From the NCBI GenBank assembly GCA_002270465.1, contig NQOF01000003.1, forward strand, positions 496,001-560,000: a stretch of DNA of 64,000 nt, given 5' to 3'. The position numbers and the translations under genes were made by a program. Origin of the DNA: Blautia hominis (lineage in GTDB: Bacteria; Bacillota; Clostridia; Lachnospirales; Lachnospiraceae). Below the pieces are notes generated by a model. It ran no database searches and was not told where the DNA came from. It saw only the letters and a program-made list of their open reading frames with translations. Of the stretch, positions 50,945 to 57,830 are shown piece by piece. Position 1 is the stretch's first letter. Each line of letters opens with the position of its first letter.

Positions 50945-50982
50945 CACGGTACCGCTTGCTATGAGAAAGAGAGGATTTTAAT

Positions 50983-52383
50983 ATGAATAAGCTTTACTAT
51001 CAATTTCCGGAAACCTGGTTTGGTGACTGTATGCCTTTTGGGTATAAGGACAAATTTTTTCTTTACCACCAGAGAGATACCAGAAAACCCGGTCCTTTCG
51101 GAGAACCCTTCGGATGGGACCTGGCTGTCACTTCAGATTTTGTGAAGTATGAGGACTGCGGTGTGGCTGTGCCGCGGGGAACCGACGAGGAGCAGGACCA
51201 GTTTATATTTGCAGGCAGTGTGTTTGAGGCAGAAGGGCAGTTCCACATCTTTTATACAGGCTATAACCGGGATTATCCGGCACAGGGAAAGGCCTCCCAG
51301 GTGTTGATGCACGCAGTGAGTAATGACCTTTATCATTGGACAAAGACACAGGAAGCACTCACGTTCTGCCCCCAGGATGGGTATGATCCGGATGACTGGA
51401 GAGATCCTTTTGTCATCTGGAATGAGGAGGCACAGGAATACCTGCTCATATTAGGCGCCAGAAAGATCGGACCAAAAACAGAGCAGACTGGGCGCACCGT
51501 AAAATTCACTTCAAAGGATTTGAAGAACTGGGAATTTAAAGGTGACTTCTGGGCACCGGGATTGTATACCATGCATGAAATGCCGGATCTGTTTCAAATA
51601 GGGGACTGGTGGTATCATATCATCTCCGAGTACAGCGATAAAAATAAGATCATCTACCGTATGAGCAGAAGCCTTGACGGCCCGTGGATCGCGCCCGTGG
51701 ATGATGCCTTTGACGGAAGGGCGTATTATGCGGGAAGAACCTTCTGTCTGAACGGGCAGAGGATCCTGTTTGGCTGGGTACCCACAAAAGAGGACTGTGA
51801 TGACAGGAAAAATTTTGAGTGGGCAGGCACATTTGTGGCCCATGAGGTATATCAGCGTCAGGACGGGAGCTTAGGGGTAAGGATACCGGATACCGTATGG
51901 GAGGCATTCGGAACACGGGAGAGTATCCCGGATGTGAGGCTTGAAAGTCCTTATGCCAGAATGGAGAAGGTACTTGCAGAAGAATGTGGTGACCTGTACT
52001 CTTTTGAAGCGGACATTACCTTTTCAGAAGACACCCGGTCATTTGGGATCCGGGTACTGGAAAACGAGGAGACGGCACAGTCTTATCAGTTTATCTTCCC
52101 GGTTGGGGAAAACAAGTATGTCTTTGAAAAGAATCCAAACTGGCCCTGGTTCGGATGTATGAACATCGGGTTGGAACGCCCTATTACGCTTCAGGCAGGT
52201 GAAACTTATCATGTGCGGATGATACTGGATGACACCATCGTGACCTTGTATGTGAATGGGGTGGCTCTTAACAGCAGAATCTATGAAAAACCAGGGGATG
52301 CACTGAGTATATTTGTGACGGACGGTACAGCGGAGGTCAGTAATATCTCCATTGCCAGAGGGTTGTCGGGGAAAGAAAAATAA
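50983..52383 (+). CDS. Glycoside hydrolase family 32, divergent
   Basis: 466 residues, cytoplasmic. Five-bladed propeller with a C-terminal beta-sandwich (about 320-466, SFEADITFSEDTRSFGIRV ... YHVRMILDDTIVTLYVNGVALNSRIY). Catalytic points of the family: nucleophile Asp15 (WFGDCMPFGY instead of WMNDPNG), transition-state stabiliser Asp141 in WRDPFV, acid/base Glu199 in HEMPDLF instead of ECPDLF. The changed first blade suggests a substrate other than plain sucrose or levan, though a fructoside is still the best guess. Last gene of the YesMN-linked transport operon; imported sugar would be split inside the cell. GAGAGGATTT precedes ATG 50983. Confidence 0.83.
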   Translation: MNKLYYQFPETWFGDCMPFGYKDKFFLYHQRDTRKPGPFGEPFGWDLAVTSDFVKYEDCGVAVPRGTDEEQDQFIFAGSVFEAEGQFHIFYTGYNRDYPAQGKASQVLMHAVSNDLYHWTKTQEALTFCPQDGYDPDDWRDPFVIWNEEAQEYLLILGARKIGPKTEQTGRTVKFTSKDLKNWEFKGDFWAPGLYTMHEMPDLFQIGDWWYHIISEYSDKNKIIYRMSRSLDGPWIAPVDDAFDGRAYYAGRTFCLNGQRILFGWVPTKEDCDDRKNFEWAGTFVAHEVYQRQDGSLGVRIPDTVWEAFGTRESIPDVRLESPYARMEKVLAEECGDLYSFEADITFSEDTRSFGIRVLENEETAQSYQFIFPVGENKYVFEKNPNWPWFGCMNIGLERPITLQAGETYHVRMILDDTIVTLYVNGVALNSRIYEKPGDALSIFVTDGTAEVSNISIARGLSGKEK

Positions 52384-52433
52384 GATCTGCGCAGTTCCGG
52401 TGCAAATCTCTCCAAAGCAGCAGTTGTGCCAGT

Positions 52434-52671
52434 GTTACCGTTCAGACAGGTCTGGGCATTCACTGCGCTGACCGTATGAATGCGTTGTGGCAGTAAGCAT
52501 CCGGTCCATCGCGAAGCGGTTTTAATGGCTGGATGTTTGAAACAGTCCAGACAGGTCTGCGCATATACTGGGCTGACCGTATGAAAAAATAGTGCCGGCA
52601 GGTATCCAGCCCATCGCCAAGAGATTTTTAATGGTTGGATGTGTAATAGTTCAGCTTGTCTGAACTGTTGC
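52434..52671. repeat. Two type B inverted-repeat units in tandem
   Basis: First unit from GTTACCGTTCAGACAGG, second from about 52549 (AACAGTCCAGACAGG); both contain the CTGACCGTATGAA motif, a CATCCGG/TATCCAG segment, CCCATCGC and a TTTTTAATGG-TTGGATG segment. The block ends with TGTCTGAACTGTTGC, complementary to the start. No coding capacity. Lies between the GH32 gene and the Rpn-type gene, after the end of the transport operon. Confidence 0.75.
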
Positions 52672-52766
52672 AGATCAGTAGTTAATTTATCATAAATAAT
52701 TTGCATATGCTGACTTCTATATGGTATAATGAAACAAGAATTCCTCTGCCTGTGCGGAGGAGACGT

Positions 52767-53657
52767 ATGAATCAAAACAGAAAACTGGCAAAACTCTTAT
52801 TTAAAGATAATTTTATGTTTGGCGCAGTAATGGTAAATGAGGAGATCTGCCGTGATTTCCTGGAAATGGCAGTGGGGTTTCCCATTGAAAAGGTGGAGAT
52901 CAGTAAAGAGAAAAGCATGATCTACCATCCGGAATACCGTGGTATACGGCTTGATATTATTGCCCGGGATGAAAACAGGACCCATTATAAAGTAGAAATG
53001 CAGGTTGCCAAAAAATCCCATATGGAAAAAAGAGCCAGATACTATCACAGTCAAATGGATATGGAACTGCTGCTGATTGGAGAGGACTACAGAGAACTGC
53101 CCGCAGCCTACGTGATCTTTATCTGCGATTTTGACCCATTCGGACAGAAAAAATACCGCTACACCATCCGGAACACCTGTGCGGAAACAGGGTTACCCAT
53201 TGCGGACGGCAGTACCACCATTTTTTTAAGTACCTGCGGAAAAAATGAGTCGGAGGTACCAACAAAGCTGGTTAAATTTCTTAAATTTGTCAAGGCTGAT
53301 CTAACAGATTGTTTCCGGGACTATCAGGATGACTTTATCCGAAAGATCCAGGAATTCATGGAACATGTCAGGAGCAGCCGGGAAATGGAGGAGAAGTTTA
53401 TGTTGCTGGAAGAGTTATTGAAAGACGAACGAGCGGAAGGCAGACTGGAAGGCAAAGCAGAAGGTAAGCTGGAAGGTAAAGCAGAAGGCAAAGCTGAATC
53501 CGTTCTGCTTCTGCTGCAGGATTTAGGTTCGGTATCTGAGGAACTCAGGAATAAGATTCTGAAAGAGCAGGATATGGATATTCTTCTAAAATATCTGAAA
53601 CTGGCAGCACGCGCGGAATCCATGGCGGATTTTGTGAAAGAAATGGATAAAATCTAA
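52767..53657 (+). CDS. Rpn-family PD-(D/E)XK nuclease/transposase-like protein
   Basis: 296 residues. Matches the Rpn group (recombination-promoting nuclease, PD-(D/E)XK transposase family): GIRLDIIARDENRTHYKVEMQVAKK holds the catalytic Asp and the Glu-x-Gln core, followed by MEKRARYYHSQM and FICDFDPFGQKKYRYTIRN. Near residues 220-250 lies the low-complexity repeat RLEGKAEGKLEGKAEGKAE typical of this group; its DNA is a set of 12-15-base near repeats prone to length change. ATG 52767 has GGAGGAG before it; the frame stays open 22 codons upstream without a site. A single gene, no partner. Confidence 0.87.
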   Translation: MNQNRKLAKLLFKDNFMFGAVMVNEEICRDFLEMAVGFPIEKVEISKEKSMIYHPEYRGIRLDIIARDENRTHYKVEMQVAKKSHMEKRARYYHSQMDMELLLIGEDYRELPAAYVIFICDFDPFGQKKYRYTIRNTCAETGLPIADGSTTIFLSTCGKNESEVPTKLVKFLKFVKADLTDCFRDYQDDFIRKIQEFMEHVRSSREMEEKFMLLEELLKDERAEGRLEGKAEGKLEGKAEGKAESVLLLLQDLGSVSEELRNKILKEQDMDILLKYLKLAARAESMADFVKEMDKI

Positions 53658-53686
53658 GCAGCTTTTCTAAAAAGTATAAAAGTGGA

Positions 53687-53715
53687 TGCTGCAGGCATAT
53701 CATCTGCCTGCAGCA
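53687..53715. terminator. Strong hairpin after the Rpn gene
   Basis: TGCTGCAGGCA and TGCCTGCAGCA are perfect 11-bp arms around a seven-base loop. No T run follows on either strand, so it may be a transcript 3' end stabiliser rather than a classic terminator. Confidence 0.5.
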
Positions 53716-53774
53716 CCCTGTCTTACAAATCTATGCCGTATCAGGCATAAAACCAATCCTACAATCAATCATAG

Positions 53775-53907
53775 GTAACTGTTCAGTACCTTCCCAGTTA
53801 CGGGCAAAAATCTATGCAGAATCGCCTTCGGCGATGGGATTTTTGCTTGCAGCTCAAGGTTTTCTTACGGTCGGTGCAGTAAATGCGCAGACCTACTGAA
53901 TAGTTAC
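53775..53907. repeat. Inverted-repeat element, type A, reverse orientation
   Basis: 133 bp, GTAACTGTTCAG ... CTGAATAGTTAC. Reverse complement of the type A copies at 40.7 and 47.5 kb, including the interior CAAAAATC / GATTTTTG stem with CGCCTTCGGCG at its tip. No gene. Confidence 0.85.
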
Positions 53908-54046
53908 GATCATAGATTCAAATAACAGACAGAGGAATTCTAATAGCCAGTTTCCCTGAAATATGATAGTATAAAACTACATGAATGCGTGTTCTGCAAA
54001 ATCATATTACTCAATCCTGATATATGCAGAAGCGTCAAACATTATA

Positions 54047-54141
54047 GTAAGAAAGTGTACCACGGCCAAGCAAAGATCCCATCGCCAAAGGCGATTTTGC
54101 ATGGATTTTTGCCTGTAACTGTGAGGATACTGAACAGTTAC
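54047..54141. repeat. Inverted-repeat element, type A, left part missing
   Basis: 95 bp starting in the middle of the type A sequence (GTAAGAAAGTGTACCACGG) and running to the intact right end ACTGAACAGTTAC. Left third absent, so an end was lost or recombined. Lies 30 bases before the VOC gene. The 140 bases between this and the previous element hold nothing recognisable. Confidence 0.8.
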
Positions 54142-54171
54142 CCTATCACATAAAAAAGGAGAATACATCGG

Positions 54172-54552
54172 ATGAAAAATTATGTAACAGGACTGCAGCA
54201 CATCGGAATCCCAACAAATGATATGACAAAAAGTCTGGAGTTCTACGAGAAATTGGGGTTTGAAAACATTTATCAGGTAAAGAACGGAAAAGAGACTGTG
54301 GTTTTTCTCAGATATGAGAACCTGACACTGGAGATTTATGAAAACGGCGCCGCTCTGGGGCGTGACGGCAGTGTGGACCATTTTGCCCTTGATACAAAAC
54401 ATGTGGAAGAGCTATACCTGCAAATGAAGGAGGAGGGGTATACCATGCTCACACCCGGAATCAACAGCCTTCCTTTCTGGGAAAAAGGAATAAAATTCTT
54501 TATTATAGAAGGGCCGAACAAGGAGAGGATTGAATTCTGTGAGATTCTGTAG
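54172..54552 (+). CDS. VOC-family (glyoxalase-like) protein
   Basis: 126 residues, one vicinal-oxygen-chelate domain made of two beta-alpha-beta-beta-beta units. Candidate metal ligands: His10 (GLQHIGIPTND), Glu near 57 (TLEIYENG), His67 (VDHFALDTK), Glu near 119-124 (KERIEFCEIL). It could isomerise or cleave a small oxo-compound; the substrate is unknown. A GGAG site precedes ATG 54172. It is followed after 12 bases by a Gfo/Idh/MocA-type gene, so the two probably act on the same sugar derivative. Confidence 0.87.
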   Translation: MKNYVTGLQHIGIPTNDMTKSLEFYEKLGFENIYQVKNGKETVVFLRYENLTLEIYENGAALGRDGSVDHFALDTKHVEELYLQMKEEGYTMLTPGINSLPFWEKGIKFFIIEGPNKERIEFCEIL

Positions 54553-54564
54553 GAGGAGACATAT

Positions 54565-55647
54565 ATGAGGAGAGCAGTATTTGGAATCGTGGGTGCTGGT
54601 TGGAGGGCTGAATTTTTCCTGAGAGCAGCAAAAGAACTTCCGGAATTTTTAAAGGTCAGCATTGTGGTGGAGCGAAACCCGGAAAAAGGGAAACGACTGG
54701 AAGAGCAGTGGGGTGTTAAAGTTCTGCCGGATCTGGATGCAATGGCAGCGTGCAGAGATGAGGTGGAATTCCTGGTTATGTGTCTTTCACCCGGGGTGAT
54801 GCCAAAGATGCTTGCAAGGGCTTCGGAACTGGGGTTTTATGTGCTCAGTGAAACCTTTGCACTGGACTGTGTGGACGCTATTGAAGAATATTATCATAAG
54901 ATCAAGGAACCTTCCAGGGTACAGTTTGCAGAGCAGTATTGGCTGCGGCCTGCCCATATGGCAAGGCTGGCAGTCATCCAATCCGGGAGGATCGGCTGTG
55001 TGACGCAGGCGCAGATTTCCGTAGGACATGGGTACCATGGGGTCAGTCTTCTGCGGAAATATCTGGATGTGGGGTTTGAAAACTGCGAGATCAGGGCATG
55101 GGAATTTGCGAATCCCATTGTGGAAGGCCCGGGACGAGACGGATACCCTGAGAAAGAGCACATCGTACAGGAAAAACAGCAGTTTGCAGTGCTTGATTTT
55201 GGCGGGAAATGGGCGGTGTTTGATTTCACGGAGGAACAGTATTTTTCTAAGATTCGTGGCAGCAGAGTGTTGATCCGGGGAGATAGAGGAGAAATCGAAA
55301 ACAATACCATCCGCTGTCTGAGAGATTGCAAAACCCCTGTAGAATACACCATGACGAGAAGCGGATCAGGGATAGATGAGGGGCTGGGTGCCCCTGTGAT
55401 CGAGGGGATACAGGCAGCAGGAGAATGGCTGTACACCAACCCGTTCAAAAGGCCAAGGCTCAGTGACGAGGAGATCGCCGTAGCGGATGCAGTCTGGAAA
55501 ATGCACCAATATGTATGCGGTGGGGAGAGCTTTTACTCCTTGGAGGAGGGCTGCCAGGACCAGTATCTGGACTGCATGATCCGAAATGCCATAAAATCCG
55601 GGAAAAGCGTGAAGACAGAAAGCCCAAGCTGGGCAAAGAGACGATAA
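54565..55647 (+). CDS. Gfo/Idh/MocA-like oxidoreductase with altered EKP motif
   Basis: 360 residues. N-terminal NAD(P) Rossmann fold (FGIVGAGWRAEFFLRAA) and C-terminal alpha/beta domain of the family. The usual EKP motif, whose Lys takes part in catalysis, reads VLSETFALD, so Lys is absent; the protein may not be a simple dehydrogenase. AGGAGGAGA precedes ATG 54565. Forms a two-gene unit with the VOC gene upstream (12-base gap). A second, normal member of the family lies at 61987-63102. Confidence 0.85.
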   Translation: MRRAVFGIVGAGWRAEFFLRAAKELPEFLKVSIVVERNPEKGKRLEEQWGVKVLPDLDAMAACRDEVEFLVMCLSPGVMPKMLARASELGFYVLSETFALDCVDAIEEYYHKIKEPSRVQFAEQYWLRPAHMARLAVIQSGRIGCVTQAQISVGHGYHGVSLLRKYLDVGFENCEIRAWEFANPIVEGPGRDGYPEKEHIVQEKQQFAVLDFGGKWAVFDFTEEQYFSKIRGSRVLIRGDRGEIENNTIRCLRDCKTPVEYTMTRSGSGIDEGLGAPVIEGIQAAGEWLYTNPFKRPRLSDEEIAVADAVWKMHQYVCGGESFYSLEEGCQDQYLDCMIRNAIKSGKSVKTESPSWAKRR

Positions 55648-55721
55648 AGGAAGTCATGACAAGTATCACGCGGGCAGCGTGAAGATCCTTTCCATTTTAG
55701 ATTCAAGAAGGAGACACAGCA

Positions 55722-56771
55722 ATGGAAAATAAAGAACAGCAGCATAAGCGCCGTGTCCGCTACAAAGGCACTCATCCAAGAAATTATAAAGAAAAGTACA
55801 AAGAACTGCAGCCTGAAAAATACGCGGATACCATCCAAAAGGTCATTGAAAAAGGCAGTACGCCGGCAGGAATGCACATCTCCATCATGGTAAAAGAGGT
55901 CCTGGATTTTCTGCAGATACAGCCTGGACAGCGGGGACTGGATGCCACCCTGGGGTATGGCGGCCATACGTCAAAAATGCTGAATTGCCTGCAGTCCAAA
56001 GGCCATATCTATGCTCTGGATGTGGATCCCATTGAGATGGAAAAGACAAGGGCGCGGCTGCAGAAAAAAGGGTATGGCCCGGAGATCCTGACCATTTTGC
56101 AGAAAAATTTTGCGGACATTGACCAGGTGGCAGAGCAGGCGGGAAAGTTTGACTTTGTTCTGGCAGATTTGGGCGTATCCTCCATGCAGATAGACAATCC
56201 GGACCGTGGATTTTCTTATAAAACAGACGGTCCTTTAGATTTAAGGCTGAACCCGGAAAAGGGCGTTTCCGCTGCACAGCGTTTGGAAGAAGTGACCCAG
56301 GAAGAACTGGAGGGAATGCTCATAGAGAATGCAGACGAGCCTTTTGCAAAGGAGATCGCAAGAGCTGTTATGCAGGAATCAAAAAAAGGGAACCATATAT
56401 CCACCACCACACAGCTTCGGGGAGTGATAGAGAAAGCGCTGTGCCGCGTCCCTGAAAAGGAGAGGGAGGAGGCAGTGAAAAAATCCTGCCAGAGGACCTT
56501 TCAGGCGCTGCGGATAGATGTGAACAGTGAGTTTGAAGTGCTGGAAGCATTTTTGGAAAAACTGCCGGATGTTTTGGCGGAAGGCGGGCGTGCGGCAATC
56601 CTGACCTTCCATTCAGGGGAAGACAGACTGGTAAAAAAATCCTTCAAGCAGTTGAGTAAGGCAGGGATATACAGAGAAACGGCCACAGAAGTCATCCGGC
56701 CGTCCGCGGAAGAATGCAGAAGAAATCCACGGGCAAGGTCTACGAAAATGCGCTGGGCCATCAAAGCATAA
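55722..56771 (+). CDS. rsmH: 16S rRNA (cytosine-1402-N4)-methyltransferase, RsmH family with N-terminal extension
   Basis: 349 residues, about 40 longer than usual at the N-terminus (basic stretch MENKEQQHKRRVRYKGTHPRNYKEKY). SAM-binding LDATLGYGGHTSKML and ALDVDPIEMEK, the DLGVSSMQIDNPDRGFSYKTDGPLDLR signature and LTFHSGEDRLVKKSF are intact. It methylates C1402 in the ribosomal decoding centre, or a related target. The usual rsmH stands in the division and cell-wall cluster; here neither ftsL nor mraZ is near, so this may be the second copy present in some Lachnospiraceae. GGAG precedes ATG 55722. Confidence 0.9.
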   Translation: MENKEQQHKRRVRYKGTHPRNYKEKYKELQPEKYADTIQKVIEKGSTPAGMHISIMVKEVLDFLQIQPGQRGLDATLGYGGHTSKMLNCLQSKGHIYALDVDPIEMEKTRARLQKKGYGPEILTILQKNFADIDQVAEQAGKFDFVLADLGVSSMQIDNPDRGFSYKTDGPLDLRLNPEKGVSAAQRLEEVTQEELEGMLIENADEPFAKEIARAVMQESKKGNHISTTTQLRGVIEKALCRVPEKEREEAVKKSCQRTFQALRIDVNSEFEVLEAFLEKLPDVLAEGGRAAILTFHSGEDRLVKKSFKQLSKAGIYRETATEVIRPSAEECRRNPRARSTKMRWAIKA

Positions 56772-56783
56772 CAGGAAAAGATC

Positions 56784-57830
56784 ATGCTGACAGACATCAT
56801 ACAAAAGAAGCTGAAACAACTCCCGGACGCCCCCGGTATTTACAAAATGCTGGACGCAGAGGGCAGGGTCATCTATATTGGAAAGAGCAAGTGTCTAAAG
56901 AAGCGTGTCAGCTCTTATTTTGCACCGGAACCCAAGTGGGAGAAAGCGAAAAAAATGTCTCCCTTTATCCGGGATATGGATTATACGGTAACGGATACAC
57001 ACCTGGAGGCAATGCTTTTGGAGTGCAGGTTGATCAAGCAGATACGCCCTTATTTTAATGTCATCATGAAGTCAGATGAAAAGTATGTGTATCTGGAACT
57101 GGGAACGGACAGGAGGAAAAGCCCTCTGGCAGTCAGTTATACAAAGACAGAAAACAGTTACGGACCGGTGAGGAGCCGGAGGAGCCTGGAAGAGATAGTG
57201 GATAGCATGCAGAACCTGTATCCGCTGGAGGAAAGAGAGGGGGAGGGGATAGACTTTTCCTACCACCTTTTTCCGGAGAGCCTGTCAGAGGAGCGTTTTC
57301 TCTCTAACCGCCGGATCCTGCAGAAAATATGTGAAAACCCCTCTGTGATGCAGGCATTTCTGCGGACTGTGGAAACCCATATGCACAGCGCCGCAGAAAA
57401 ACAGAAGTTTGAGATGGCAGTGCGGTACCGGGATCTGGCGGACAAACTGAGATATCTGGATAAAGGCCTGCATGCTTACCGGGAGCTGACAAGCAGGGAT
57501 ATCATTTATACGGTGGCACTGGAGGAGGGGTACAAACTGTTCTATATCCGGAACGGACTAGTCATCCATTCCCGGAAAACCACGGAGAATAGCAGGCGCC
57601 AAAGAAACCGGTTGATCAAGGAAACAGAGAAGACAGCAGACGGTACAGAGCAGCAGATATCGGAAAAAGAAAGCGTGGATTACCGTTCTATTGTATATTC
57701 GGAACTTTCAGAGGCAGATGAAAAAGCCATTACTTACATAGGAAAAAGCACAGCAGACATAAACAGAAATGAGGAACCATATGAGCACAAACACGGACCG
57801 GAATCTGAAAATAGTAAAAGGTATCCATGA
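56784..57830 (+). CDS. UvrC-like GIY-YIG nuclease without C-terminal half
   Basis: 348 residues. GIY-YIG nuclease at 15-95 (DAPGIYKMLDAEGRVIYIGKSKCLKKRVSSYF, LEAMLLECRLIKQIRPYFNV) and a UVR-type segment near 200-240 (AAEKQKFEMAVRYRDLADKLRYLD). The RNase H-like 5' nuclease and helix-hairpin-helix part of UvrC are absent, so only the 3' incision half remains, as in Cho of E. coli, but with the UVR motif retained. Role in DNA repair is inferred. Starts 12 bases after rsmH. The C-terminal 50 bases overlap the AraC-GH39 gene in another frame. Confidence 0.87.
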   Translation: MLTDIIQKKLKQLPDAPGIYKMLDAEGRVIYIGKSKCLKKRVSSYFAPEPKWEKAKKMSPFIRDMDYTVTDTHLEAMLLECRLIKQIRPYFNVIMKSDEKYVYLELGTDRRKSPLAVSYTKTENSYGPVRSRRSLEEIVDSMQNLYPLEEREGEGIDFSYHLFPESLSEERFLSNRRILQKICENPSVMQAFLRTVETHMHSAAEKQKFEMAVRYRDLADKLRYLDKGLHAYRELTSRDIIYTVALEEGYKLFYIRNGLVIHSRKTTENSRRQRNRLIKETEKTADGTEQQISEKESVDYRSIVYSELSEADEKAITYIGKSTADINRNEEPYEHKHGPESENSKRYP

